In this document: piece by piece, positions 26,647-35,594 of the stretch
Numbering within the stretch: position 1 is the first letter of the stretch
How the letters are laid out: the number at the start of each line of letters is the position of its first letter
Origin: Litoribrevibacter euphylliae
Lineage (GTDB): Bacteria > Pseudomonadota > Gammaproteobacteria > Pseudomonadales > Litoribrevibacteraceae
Assembly (NCBI RefSeq): GCF_042646085.1
Contig: NZ_JBHRSZ010000002.1
Span: 558,001-622,000, forward strand
Direction: 5' to 3'
DNA length: 64,000 bases
Position numbers and translations under genes: made by a program
The notes under the pieces: generated by a model
Told to the model about the DNA's origin: nothing
Database searches by the model: none
Seen by the model: only the letters and a program-made list of their open reading frames with translations

Positions 26647-27322
26647 AGGAAAGACGATAGCCTACTCCTCGGACAGTATCTATTTCAACTACACAACCTG
26701 CTGCGGCCAGCTTCTTACGCAACCGGGCGACATGAACATCAATGACATTGGTTTGCGGATCAAACTGATAATTCCACACTGCTTCAAACAACATGGTTCG
26801 AGTAACTACTTGATTTTGATGTTCCAGCAAATACTTCAATAGCTGAAACTCTTTCGGCTGCAATTCGATCTCATCATCCTGTACAACCAGCTTATGCGAT
26901 AACAAATCGAGCTTGAGATTTTTCAACACCAGCTCAGTAACTTGTTGTGCAGATGACGAAACATCATTTCGACGAATTAGAATCTCGACACGCGCTAATA
27001 ACTCAGCCAGTGCAAAGGGTTTTACTAGGTAATCATCGCCACCTTGCTTCAACCCTTTCACTCGTTCATCAACACTGTCCAAGGCACTTAGGATCAACAC
27101 GGGGACAGATCGTTCACTGGAACGCAACGCCTGCAGAACGGTTAAACCATCCATTTTCGGTAACATGCGATCAAGAATAATGAGATCAAATTCCAACTCC
27201 ATTGCCTGAAATAGGCCATCCTGACCATCGGCCGCCACTTCGACCAAATAGCCTTGTTCCGTTAGCGCTTGCTGTAAAAACTCACGCGTGGTTTTGTCAT
27301 CTTCAACAACCAGTATCTTCAT
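26639..27322 (-). CDS. OmpR/PhoB-family response regulator
   Basis: The 227-residue protein has a receiver domain (LVVEDDKTTREFLQQAL; phospho-acceptor Asp51 in LIILDRMLPKMDG; Lys in YLVKPFA) and an OmpR-type winged helix (LKYLLEHQNQVVTRTMLFEAV, then DVHVARLRKKL and DTVRGVGYRL). It is the partner of the kinase gene immediately downstream, and follows the PepSY protein gene by 57 nt. The resemblance is to PhoP/QseB-type pairs; the stimulus is not evident. Confidence 0.95.
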   Translation of the reverse strand: MKILVVEDDKTTREFLQQALTEQGYLVEVAADGQDGLFQAMELEFDLIILDRMLPKMDGLTVLQALRSSERSVPVLILSALDSVDERVKGLKQGGDDYLVKPFALAELLARVEILIRRNDVSSSAQQVTELVLKNLKLDLLSHKLVVQDDEIELQPKEFQLLKYLLEHQNQVVTRTMLFEAVWNYQFDPQTNVIDVHVARLRKKLAAAGCVVEIDTVRGVGYRLSSD

Positions 27323-27379
27323 GTAACCTATCTTATGCCCTTAACAACCCTTGCCTTCACAGCCGTTGCAATCAAATCA

Positions 27380-27958
27380 CTAATCCCGATCCATCACCGG
27401 AATCATTTCGCCATTCTCTGTATCCAGAATCACCTTTTTACGAACGCCGTCCGGAGACATCAGCTTGATTTTGTAATACGAAACGCCTTTTTCATTCTCT
27501 AGTTCTACTTCTCTTACCAATCCAGGGTGACTTTGCTTCACTTTTGCCAACTGCCCAAGCAAAGAAAACTGTTTTGCATCCATAGATTTCAAGGCCTTTA
27601 GCTCTTCATCATCAAAGCGATTAAAGCCCAACAGAGATATATTCTCCGTTTCTTTTAGTTCAACCATACCTGTTAAAGGGTTATACACCACTTCATGCAG
27701 CTTACCTTCGCTGAGATTTACCACTTCAGCTTCATAGACAAACTGGTTCTTATGATCATCCAACTCAACTTCGTTTATTTGTCCAGGAAACTTGTCGCTG
27801 ATTGCAACCAAAGCCGGCTCAATACTCAGATTAGAGCGCTTCATGTGAATCAACTCGGCCGCTTCATCGGCATTGGCTGCCACTGAAAACGACACCGTCG
27901 CCAACATGGTAGGAACAGAAATCAACAGTACTGATACCTTATTCATTAATCTATTCAT
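27380..27958 (-). CDS. Secreted PepSY-domain protein
   Basis: A 192-residue protein with an N-terminal signal peptide (VSVLLISVPTMLATVSFSVA, cleavage near residue 30) and two PepSY-like repeats: ISDKFPGQINEVELDDHKNQ with YNPLTGMVE, and KVKQSHPGLVREVELENEKG with LDTENGEMIP. PepSY proteins are commonly encoded beside two-component systems and may act as periplasmic modulators of the kinase. It is first in a probable three-gene operon with the regulator and kinase. Its exact role is inferred from context. Confidence 0.88.
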   Translation of the reverse strand: MNRLMNKVSVLLISVPTMLATVSFSVAANADEAAELIHMKRSNLSIEPALVAISDKFPGQINEVELDDHKNQFVYEAEVVNLSEGKLHEVVYNPLTGMVELKETENISLLGFNRFDDEELKALKSMDAKQFSLLGQLAKVKQSHPGLVREVELENEKGVSYYKIKLMSPDGVRKKVILDTENGEMIPVMDRD

Positions 27959-28079
27959 CTTTTTATTCCTGGTAACTTAATGACAAGGTCAGTGTACGTT
28001 TGGAGCATTAACCTCCGGATGGAGACAAGATTAAAAAAAATTCATGCTCTTTAATAGATGGAACGGCGGGAAATACTCA

Positions 28080-28115
28080 AAAAAAAACTCCACTAAGGCA
28101 ACACCCAAGTGGAGT
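28080..28115 (-). terminator. Terminator after the SDR gene
   Basis: ACTCCACT (28087-28094) pairs with AGTGGAGT (28108-28115). On the minus strand the hairpin is followed by T-run (complement of A28080-28087), about 63 nt past the dehydrogenase stop. Confidence 0.88.
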
Positions 28116-28177
28116 TAAAAATCAACGAAAGGTTTTCAGAAAGTTTTTCGTTGGATCAGAGAACACTTAATTCGACA

Positions 28178-28996
28178 CTAATAAATCATTTTCTTCGCCC
28201 AGAGCTGAGTAAGAGCCTGATAGCGACTACCCAATACCTGACTCAGAAAATGAATCACATGAGCATCTGGCCCGACTAATATTCTCGCTTTATTGGCTTT
28301 AATCCCTTTTAAGATGATGGAGGCCGCTTTTGCAGGTGTTGTCTTCGCCACCTTATCAAAGCTGGTATCCGTCAAGTTTCGGTCTTCCGTTGCACCGATT
28401 CTGGCATTTCGGGCAATCTCCGTTTGAATGCCACCAGGATGCACACAACTCACCTGCACTGGTAAATTATCTAATTTCAACTCCTGACGCAGTGCTTCGG
28501 TATAGCCTCGAACCGCAAACTTGGCAGCGTTATAAGTGCCTTGCTTCGGTACACTGATGATGCCGAAAACACTTGAAATATTAATAATATGCCCGTCACC
28601 CGAAGCGATCAGTTTGGGTAAGAACGCTTGAGTGCCATACACCACACCCCAAAAATCAATATTCATCAGCCACTCAAAGTCTTCCATATCCACTTCAAGC
28701 AACTTGGCAGATAAGGCCACACCGGCATTATTGAAAATCAAATTAACCTTACCGAAGTCTCTTTCCACTTCTTCAGCATGGGCATAGACCGCTTCTTTAT
28801 CCGAAACATCCAGGCGATAGGTTCGCACACAGCTTAAATCCTTGCCGATTTGTTTTTTGGTTTCTTCTAAACCTTCAACATTTACATCCGACAGTGCTAA
28901 CTGAGCACCTTCTTTTGCCAACGCAATAGCTAATGCTCGACCGATTCCAGAGCCAGCGCCTGTAACAACAGCCACTTTATTGTTCAGACTTTTCAT
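28178..28996 (-). CDS. Short-chain dehydrogenase/reductase
   Basis: An NAD(P)-dependent SDR of 272 residues: cofactor motif TGAGSGIG (12-19), NNAG (89-92), and catalytic Ser141/142, Tyr155 and Lys159 (GTYNAAK). It is the last gene of the monooxygenase-hydrolase-SDR series, 107 nt after the hydrolase gene. With a Baeyer-Villiger monooxygenase upstream it may oxidise an alcohol to the ketone that the monooxygenase uses, or handle the alcohol released on ester hydrolysis. The substrate is not visible from sequence. Confidence 0.9.
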   Translation of the reverse strand: MKSLNNKVAVVTGAGSGIGRALAIALAKEGAQLALSDVNVEGLEETKKQIGKDLSCVRTYRLDVSDKEAVYAHAEEVERDFGKVNLIFNNAGVALSAKLLEVDMEDFEWLMNIDFWGVVYGTQAFLPKLIASGDGHIINISSVFGIISVPKQGTYNAAKFAVRGYTEALRQELKLDNLPVQVSCVHPGGIQTEIARNARIGATEDRNLTDTSFDKVAKTTPAKAASIILKGIKANKARILVGPDAHVIHFLSQVLGSRYQALTQLWAKKMIY

Positions 28997-29103
28997 TATT
29001 ATTCTCCTGAGCAGATTAGAAACCTGCTAAATGCAGTATGAGCCAACACTAGACCAAACGGCTCATACCAAAGATGGATTTTTCCTCATCCTAAAATAAA
29101 GAA

Positions 29104-30045
29104 TCAGACGTTCTTCTCGATAAAAGCGTGAATATCCTGAGAAGAGCGTTGCGGAATTTCGATCATAGGAACATGACCAATGTCGGGATAAATCAGCTTT
29201 CTGGAATTCGGAATCAACTGATCGAAGATGTCTGAGTTTTTATAGTTAATCACACGATCCTGCTCACCCCACATAATCAGAACCGGCGCTTTGATTTTGC
29301 CAAGTTCTTCTTTGAAGTTGTAAGCGTGCTCAGTACTTTTCAGATGCTTAAAAATCTGTTCGTTTAAGTCTTGGTTCGCCATAGAACGTTCCGCTACAAC
29401 TTCAGGAACCGGCCACGGCATGAACGGCTTTTCTTCCATGGCAAAATCCATCAGGGTGTAGATGTCATCGAGTTTCTTAACCACCAACGGATTTTCGCCC
29501 CGATCAAGATAATCCGCCAACACACTTCTATGATCAAAGATACCCGCCGGATTAACCAAACTCACACTTAACACCCGATCCGAATGCATTGCAGCAAACA
29601 ACGATGAAATGGCTCCGCCCATGGAATTCCCAACCAAATGGACTTTTGTTAACCCTTTGGCATTGAGAAAGTTCACCAAATACGCCACCTGATCATCCAA
29701 ATCATGACGTAAAGATTTGTCTTTGGTACTTTTACCATGCCCCAACAGATCAACTGCAACCAAGTGATAGTCATCCGCTAGATTACCGGCAAAGCGCAAC
29801 CAATTTTCTTTATTAGCCGCAAAACCGTGAATCAACAACATCGTAGGCTTGCCTTCCGGCTTTTCGCCTTCAAGGTAACTGACGTTGATACCATTGATCT
29901 TCACTTGTTTTTCAATCAAACCAGCACGACTTTTTTCAGCATTCATTGCCAGTTCATACAGCTCGTATTTATAGATAGAACCGAGAATTAAGTAACCACC
30001 GACTAATACGGCCAGCGATATCACCGCAAATAGTATTTTTTTCAT
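29104..30045 (-). CDS. Membrane-anchored alpha/beta hydrolase
   Basis: A 313-residue hydrolase with an N-terminal hydrophobic anchor or uncleaved signal (MKKILFAVISLAVLVGGYL). It has the oxyanion motif LIHGFAANKENWLRFAGNL, nucleophile elbow VGNSMGGA, acid residue in IMWGEQDRVINY, and His in DIGHVPMIE. The ATG at 30045 is used because AAGGA then lies 9 nt upstream; the ATG at 30054 directly abuts that site. It probably hydrolyses esters produced by the adjacent monooxygenase, by analogy with other such gene pairs. Confidence 0.9.
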   Translation of the reverse strand: MKKILFAVISLAVLVGGYLILGSIYKYELYELAMNAEKSRAGLIEKQVKINGINVSYLEGEKPEGKPTMLLIHGFAANKENWLRFAGNLADDYHLVAVDLLGHGKSTKDKSLRHDLDDQVAYLVNFLNAKGLTKVHLVGNSMGGAISSLFAAMHSDRVLSVSLVNPAGIFDHRSVLADYLDRGENPLVVKKLDDIYTLMDFAMEEKPFMPWPVPEVVAERSMANQDLNEQIFKHLKSTEHAYNFKEELGKIKAPVLIMWGEQDRVINYKNSDIFDQLIPNSRKLIYPDIGHVPMIEIPQRSSQDIHAFIEKNV

Positions 30046-30063
30046 TAAAACCATTCCTTTTGA

Positions 30064-31668
30064 TTATTGAGCTGCTGCTAACGGAGTATCTGATGCGTCG
30101 GCTTTAACAGCCCCTTCTTCAATTATTTTCTCAGGCAATTGAGAAAGCGACTTCCAAACAAAGCTGGTTTCGGGAACAGAACGCGTCTTTAAGCGATAAC
30201 GCCACGTTGATCCGGGCCAGATAGTAAAATTCTTCCCATTATCCTGAATGTACCAACTGGCACAGCCAGAGGACCAAACGGTATTTTTCAAACCGTTTTG
30301 AATCCACTCGTTAAATTGCGTCTGAATCTCAGGCTTCACTTCCATTGTCTGCGCATTCTTGGTCTTCATCTTCTTGAGACACTCAATAACATAATGCACT
30401 TGCGATTCAATCATGAAGATCACAGAGTTATGGCCCAAACCAGTATTCGGTCCGACTAATTGGAACATGTTTGGAAAGCCTTTCACTGTCATACCGAAGT
30501 AGGCTTCCGCACCTTCTTTCCATTCATCCAATAACGTCTTGCCATCTCGCCCCTGAATCACAAAATCTTTCAAATAATTTCTAGGGTCGGCCTGAAATCC
30601 TGTACCCAAAATAATGGCATCGATGTCTCGTTTCTTACCATCACGAGTGACAATGTGATCTTCACCCACTTCTTGAATACCATCGGTAATCAGCTCCACG
30701 TTCGAGCGATTAAAGGTGGGTAAGTACTTATTTGAAATAAGAATTCGCTTACATCCGATGGTGTAATCTGGGGTGAGTTTAGCTCTCAATTCAGGGTCTT
30801 TGATGTATTTACGAATATGCAGTTTGGCAACCTTAGAGAATACCGATGCAACCGTTGGATTTAAGATCGGCAAGAGTCTGGATTCGTTCATCCAATACAA
30901 CATAGAACGATACAGTTTGCGTACGCCTGGCGCATTACGGAACAGCCACTTTTCAACGCCGGTGTAGGCACGCTCATTTCTAGGAAGCACCCACGCTGCA
31001 GTGCGTTGATACACATAAAGCTGATCAACGTCTGGGGCAATCTCTGGCACATATTGAATGGCCGAGCCACCGGTTCCGATGGAGGCAACCCGCTTACCTT
31101 TCATATCAAAGTCATGATTCCACTCAGCCGAGTGAAACACTTCGCCTTTAAAGGACTCTAAACCAGGTATGTTAGGCTTCGCCGGAACGTGCAGAGGCCC
31201 GGTGCCCATCACAAAGGTTTGAGCTCGCACCTGCTGACCATCTCTGCTGGTCAAAGTCCACTCACCAAGGTGCTCGTCAAAGATTGCCGAAGCCACTTCG
31301 AAGCCAGAGTGCACATACTTTCTTAAGCCGTATTTAGTTGCACAATGATTGGTGTAGTCCTGAATTTCCTTCCACCCGGAAAATACTTTTGACCACTCAG
31401 GGTTTCCTTCAAAAGAATAAGAATACAAGTGTGATTGAACATCACAGGCACACCCTGGGTAGGTGTTGTCTCGCCAAGTACCACCGATGTCGGTCTTCTT
31501 TTCGAGCAACACAAATGAATCGATTCCAGCTTCCAACAATTTAATGCCCATACATAAGCCAGAAAATCCTGTACCAATAATGGCAACTTTGACCGACGGG
31601 ATTTGGTTAGAACGAGACTGATCAGTTCGAGCTTGATCAGCACCGCCCTTCACTTGCTGATGAGACAT
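30064..31668 (-). CDS. Flavin-containing Baeyer-Villiger-type monooxygenase
   Basis: A 534-residue FAD/NADPH monooxygenase. The FAD-binding GTGFSG is at 32-37, GGTWRDNTYPGCACDV around 62-77, and the NADPH Rossmann GTGGSA at 198-203. The Baeyer-Villiger fingerprint at 173-184 reads FKGEVFHSAEWN; consensus FxGxxxHxxxW(P/D) is met except for Asn at the last position. Enzymes of this group convert ketones to esters or lactones, and related AlmA-type proteins act on long alkanes. First gene of a three-gene set with hydrolase and SDR, divergent from an AraC regulator. The first about 24 residues are not conserved-looking. Confidence 0.9.
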   Translation of the reverse strand: MSHQQVKGGADQARTDQSRSNQIPSVKVAIIGTGFSGLCMGIKLLEAGIDSFVLLEKKTDIGGTWRDNTYPGCACDVQSHLYSYSFEGNPEWSKVFSGWKEIQDYTNHCATKYGLRKYVHSGFEVASAIFDEHLGEWTLTSRDGQQVRAQTFVMGTGPLHVPAKPNIPGLESFKGEVFHSAEWNHDFDMKGKRVASIGTGGSAIQYVPEIAPDVDQLYVYQRTAAWVLPRNERAYTGVEKWLFRNAPGVRKLYRSMLYWMNESRLLPILNPTVASVFSKVAKLHIRKYIKDPELRAKLTPDYTIGCKRILISNKYLPTFNRSNVELITDGIQEVGEDHIVTRDGKKRDIDAIILGTGFQADPRNYLKDFVIQGRDGKTLLDEWKEGAEAYFGMTVKGFPNMFQLVGPNTGLGHNSVIFMIESQVHYVIECLKKMKTKNAQTMEVKPEIQTQFNEWIQNGLKNTVWSSGCASWYIQDNGKNFTIWPGSTWRYRLKTRSVPETSFVWKSLSQLPEKIIEEGAVKADASDTPLAAAQ

Positions 31669-31845
31669 ACAACTCCCTCCACAAAAATCTCTGTATTTAT
31701 CGTTATTGTTGTTTTGAATTTAGAGAGCCATAGATATGGCAATTATCTAAACATGAGTCATTGCTCAAAAGTATAGTTTGCCTTAATCTCTCTTTAACAG
31801 AATTACAAATGACCAAAACTTGATAATTTAGGCCACCACGTTTCT

Positions 31846-32859
31846 ATGTCGACTCGCTCTGTACTCAGTTTGGTTTACGCCATTCATAATCTGAATGATA
31901 TGGGAATTGACTGTTCTGACATCCTCAGAAAGTATGGTTTTTCAATGGATCATTTAGACCCATTCGGTCAGATCGATCGTGCCACCGAGCTGAAGATTCT
32001 CAATGAGCTGATGCCAAGAATTGATGACCCTGTCTGCGGCCTTAAACTCGGCCAACAATTCAGTCTTGTGGGATATGGCCCGTTCTCCTTGATGTTGATG
32101 ACTGCGCCCAGTGCCTACGATGCCTGCCGTATGGGCATACAGTATCAAGAGCTCACCTACCTCTATGGCAAAATGGAGTTGGACTTATCACCCACAAACA
32201 GTGGTCTGAACATTTATATATCCCCACTGCCAGACTCCGTTAGAGACTTTCTGATTGACCGAGACATTGCAGGTACTTATCAGTTACTGCTGGATATCAT
32301 GAAAATTGTCGATGAACCGGTCGAGGTAAAAGAAGTCTGGATTCCTCACGGGCACAACAATCAAGCCGATGTTTATAAAACAGCATTCGGTTGTGATGTA
32401 CGATTTAATGCACCTCATACACGTCTGGAAATAGAAAATGTCAATCTCGGACTTCCCTTCCCACAATCAAACCCTATTGCTTTCAATCTCTATAAAGCAC
32501 AATGCGATAACCTACTGAATGAACGCTCTCAAGACTCATCTCAACTGTCCTCTCAAGTGGAATCCTATCTTGAGCTCTTTGAATATCAGTTCCCCAAGCT
32601 ACAAGAGGTCGCTACCTTATTTGGCATCTCGGAAAGAAGCCTACGCAGACAACTAAAAGCCGAAGCAACCAGCTTTCAACAAGTATTGAATCGAGTGCGC
32701 TTCCACAAAGCTCAAACCTTACTAAAAACGACGCAATTGAGTGTTGACCACATTGCAGAGCGCTTAGGCTATTCAGAACCAGCTTCTTTTAATCACGCCT
32801 TCACTCGCTGGGCGCAAATATCACCAACCATATTTCGCAAACAACACAACGAATCATAA
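31846..32859 (+). CDS. AraC-family transcriptional regulator (Arabinose_bd type)
   Basis: The 337-residue protein has an N-terminal Arabinose_bd-like domain (about 1-200; SDILRKYGFSMDHLDPFGQI, CGLKLGQQFSLVGYGPFSLM) and a C-terminal double HTH. The HTH region contains LQEVATLFGISERSLRRQLK and TQLSVDHIAERLGYSEPASF, followed by FTRWAQISPTIFRK. It is transcribed away from the monooxygenase operon with a 177-nt shared intergenic region, so it is the likely regulator of that operon. It could also affect the lipase gene downstream. Confidence 0.93.
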   Translation: MSTRSVLSLVYAIHNLNDMGIDCSDILRKYGFSMDHLDPFGQIDRATELKILNELMPRIDDPVCGLKLGQQFSLVGYGPFSLMLMTAPSAYDACRMGIQYQELTYLYGKMELDLSPTNSGLNIYISPLPDSVRDFLIDRDIAGTYQLLLDIMKIVDEPVEVKEVWIPHGHNNQADVYKTAFGCDVRFNAPHTRLEIENVNLGLPFPQSNPIAFNLYKAQCDNLLNERSQDSSQLSSQVESYLELFEYQFPKLQEVATLFGISERSLRRQLKAEATSFQQVLNRVRFHKAQTLLKTTQLSVDHIAERLGYSEPASFNHAFTRWAQISPTIFRKQHNES

Positions 32860-32885
32860 AGACACAACTGACCATATTTTAACCT

Positions 32886-32897
32886 ACCCATATGGGT
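32886..32897. repeat. 12-bp perfect palindrome upstream of the lipase gene
   Basis: ACCCATATGGGT reads the same on both strands. It lies 26 nt after the AraC stop and 174 nt before the lipase start. It could be an operator half or full site; no protein is assigned. Confidence 0.4.
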
Positions 32898-33071
32898 GAT
32901 CCTCAAATCCCCAACAAAGCTTTAAGGTGTGCAACAGGCATTTGTGACGCATAAAAATAATAAGTGACACAAAAAATCAATTTCAGATAAGCAGTGCCTG
33001 TAAACATGTTCCAGATACAGTGAATTGGTACCTCTAACGGCCATAAAAATAACAAGTCCGAGGTAAATACA

Positions 33072-34022
33072 ATGAAACACTCCCTTAAAAAACTAGTTAC
33101 GGCAACCGCTGTAGCAACTGCGGCATTAACCGCACCAATTGCACAAGCAGGTTACACTGAAACCAAATACCCGATTGTACTGGTGCATGGTGTTGCTGGT
33201 TTTGACAGCGTGGCAGGCATCGTCGGCTACTTCCATACCATTCCATACAACCTCAAGCGCAGCGGGGCAACGGTTCATGTAGCAAGTGTCTCAGCGTTTG
33301 CATCCAGTGAAACTCGCGGCGCACAATTGGCCAATCAAATAGTACCTTGGGCCAATGCTCAAGGCGGTAAAGTCAACCTGATGGGGCACAGCCAAGGGGC
33401 ACCCACCTCTCGCGTTGCACTAACACTTCAACCAAACAAAGTAGCGTCCATCACATCAATCGACGGTGTGAATAAAGGGTCAAAAGTAGCGGATGTTATT
33501 CGCGGCGTGATTCCAGCAGACAGTGTCATTGAAGGTGGCGCAGCAGCCATTGCCAATGCTTTCGGAACCATCGTTAACTGGCTTTCAGGTGCCAATAACC
33601 AACAACAAGCCATTGATGCTTTGTGGACACTCACCACGCCTGGCACCAATGCACTGAACCAAACACACGGCTGGGGTGTAGATACCTCAAACTATTGCGG
33701 CACCGGCCCATCGTCCGTCAACGTTAATGGTAACAACGTGAAGCTTTATTCTTGGACAGGTAACACCAGCTTTACCAACGTCTTAGACGTTCTTGATCCG
33801 CCACAAGCATTACTAGGACTAGCATTCGTTGGTCAATCGGTATCAACCAGTGACGGCCTTGTGGATATCTGCTCCGCGAAAATGGGACAAGTGATTGGAA
33901 CCCACTACGACATGAACCACATGGATGCGGTTAACCACACCCTGGGCATTCGTTCACTATGGCATAACCCTGTGACGCAATACCGTTCGCAGGCGAATCG
34001 CTTGAAGAACCAAGGCCTATAA
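33072..34022 (+). CDS. lipA: Secreted triacylglycerol lipase (foldase-dependent, family I)
   Basis: A 316-residue lipase of the Pseudomonas/Burkholderia family I group. It has a Sec signal peptide cleaved at AQA-26/Gly27, the oxyanion segment IVLVHGVAGF, nucleophile Ser107 in GHSQG, Asp in SDGLVDI, and His in THYDMNHMDAVN. Two cysteines (NYCGTG and VDICSAK) can form the family disulfide. Folding in the periplasm requires a specific foldase, encoded next. Export is likely by type II secretion, whose genes are outside the window. The nucleophile elbow is GHSQGA; many homologues have GHSxGG. Confidence 0.95.
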   Translation: MKHSLKKLVTATAVATAALTAPIAQAGYTETKYPIVLVHGVAGFDSVAGIVGYFHTIPYNLKRSGATVHVASVSAFASSETRGAQLANQIVPWANAQGGKVNLMGHSQGAPTSRVALTLQPNKVASITSIDGVNKGSKVADVIRGVIPADSVIEGGAAAIANAFGTIVNWLSGANNQQQAIDALWTLTTPGTNALNQTHGWGVDTSNYCGTGPSSVNVNGNNVKLYSWTGNTSFTNVLDVLDPPQALLGLAFVGQSVSTSDGLVDICSAKMGQVIGTHYDMNHMDAVNHTLGIRSLWHNPVTQYRSQANRLKNQGL

Positions 34023-34048
34023 GCCTATTAATTAGGTCTTACACCATG

Positions 34049-34145
34049 TCGGCACCTTCTTTCACCTTCGCACGTATTATTCACATTGATGATGTGCATT
34101 TATGGAAGGTGTCTATATAGAAGGTGTCGATATAGAAGGTGCCGA
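34049..34145 (+). repeat. Inverted and tandem repeats in the lipase-foldase spacer
   Basis: TCGGCACCTTC (34049-34059) is an exact inverted copy of GAAGGTGCCGA (34135-34145), 75 nt apart. The right arm is the third copy of a 15-nt direct repeat, GAAGGTGTCTATATA (34105-34119) and GAAGGTGTCGATATA (34120-34134). The left arm could therefore pair with any of the three copies in the transcript. A short CACAT/ATGTG pair lies between (34082-34096 area). Confidence 0.75.
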
Positions 34146-34198
34146 AACATCAACATCAAAAATGTGAACATTTAACTCGGTATACGAAGTCCAATACT

Positions 34199-35332
34199 AT
34201 GAAAAAGCGCTACGTACTTGCTGCTCTGATCGTCTCAGGGCTTATGATCCTGATGGCAGCCGCACCTCAGTTAATGACGTCGACTCAGGAAACGCCACTC
34301 ACAACCGCAACTCAGATAACAAGTCATGCGGTGGAAGAGCTCGCCAAAGAGCAGGCTTCTCCGATACAGCAAGTAAAAGCACTGAACATCCATTCTCTGC
34401 CCCCAGAAACATCGAGCCATTATCAAGATGATCCATCCACACCTCGCCCTGAGTATGTCCAGCAAGCGCCCTCTCTTTCTGGCACAAACATCGATGGATC
34501 TTTCCGTTTGGATTCAGCAAACAACCTTGTTTTAAGTTTGGATGTTCGCGACACGTTCGACTATTTTCTTAACACAATTGGCGAAGTTAGTTCAGAAATA
34601 GCCATTAAAGAAATCAAATCTCTCATTGCCGCGCAACTCCCGGAGCCAGCACAAACACAAGCCATCACCGCTTTGGAAGACTACCTGACCTACAAAGCCG
34701 CGGCACTCGAAATTCTTAATCGACCTCTGACCTCACCAGAGCAACAAACGCAGACCTATCAATATCAAATTCTAAAAGACAGTTTGTCGCAACTGCGACA
34801 ATTACAAGAACAGTATCTTTCTCCAGAAATGAACCAAGCCTTTTACCAAGAAGAAAATGCCTTTGCCGATTACACCTTGAAGAGTATGGAAATCCAGCTC
34901 AACGAATCCCTTAGCCTTGAAGAAAAGACTCAAGCACTGATGCTGCTCGAAGAGGAACTGCCAGAGCAACTTCAATCCGCCATGAATGAAATTTCACAGA
35001 GCCAGCAAGTCGCTCAAAAAGCAGAACAGCTTTATCAATCAGGTAATCGAGAAGCCTATCAAGCCCATCTTCAGGCCAATTACTCTGAAGACGTAGTTCA
35101 AGCGTCCATGGACGACTTCGATCGACAGCAAACCTTTGAAAGCAGTTACCAGACGTATCAGGCCGCATTGAAGCAATACGACGTTAGCAACATGGATGAA
35201 ACAGAAATCCAAGCCCTCCAAGAAGACTTAAGAACGCAATATTTTGAGGGCCATGATTTGTTAATTGCAAAAACCAGAGACGATCTCATTCAAACACCTC
35301 AGGAGCAAACAAACCAAAGCCTGACAAATTAG
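34199..35332 (+). CDS. lifO: Lipase-specific foldase (Lif)
   Basis: Lif is a steric chaperone anchored in the inner membrane that folds the partner lipase in the periplasm. From the ATG at 34199 the protein has 377 residues. A short cytoplasmic start and membrane helix (MKKRYVLAALIVSGLMILMA) precede a variable Pro/Thr-rich linker. The foldase domain has the Lif hallmark RDTFDYFLNTIGE and a Gln/Glu-rich all-helical body. An in-frame start at 34139 would add 20 hydrophilic residues overlapping the spacer repeats and is less likely. The lipase gene is 176 nt upstream, the classical lipA-lif pairing. Confidence 0.94.
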   Translation: MKKRYVLAALIVSGLMILMAAAPQLMTSTQETPLTTATQITSHAVEELAKEQASPIQQVKALNIHSLPPETSSHYQDDPSTPRPEYVQQAPSLSGTNIDGSFRLDSANNLVLSLDVRDTFDYFLNTIGEVSSEIAIKEIKSLIAAQLPEPAQTQAITALEDYLTYKAAALEILNRPLTSPEQQTQTYQYQILKDSLSQLRQLQEQYLSPEMNQAFYQEENAFADYTLKSMEIQLNESLSLEEKTQALMLLEEELPEQLQSAMNEISQSQQVAQKAEQLYQSGNREAYQAHLQANYSEDVVQASMDDFDRQQTFESSYQTYQAALKQYDVSNMDETEIQALQEDLRTQYFEGHDLLIAKTRDDLIQTPQEQTNQSLTN

Positions 35333-35594
35333 CAGCCACTTACTTACACGAAGAGCGACTAACAGTAAAATTCGATCTAAAATGACGAAAATGAAAAAGT
35401 GAAAATCATCCCAAGTTCAGCATAAAGGCTCATTAGGCCATGGGTATTCGATGATGTTCTTGATAAAATCAGCGCCATAACAATAACAACCAAGATCTGA
35501 GCTGGCAGTGCAACGTCCCGCCTAACTAGGTTTCCAGCAGAAATCTAAGTTCAGAATCTGTTGACTCCAATATATTCGGTTAGCTGACTGCATC

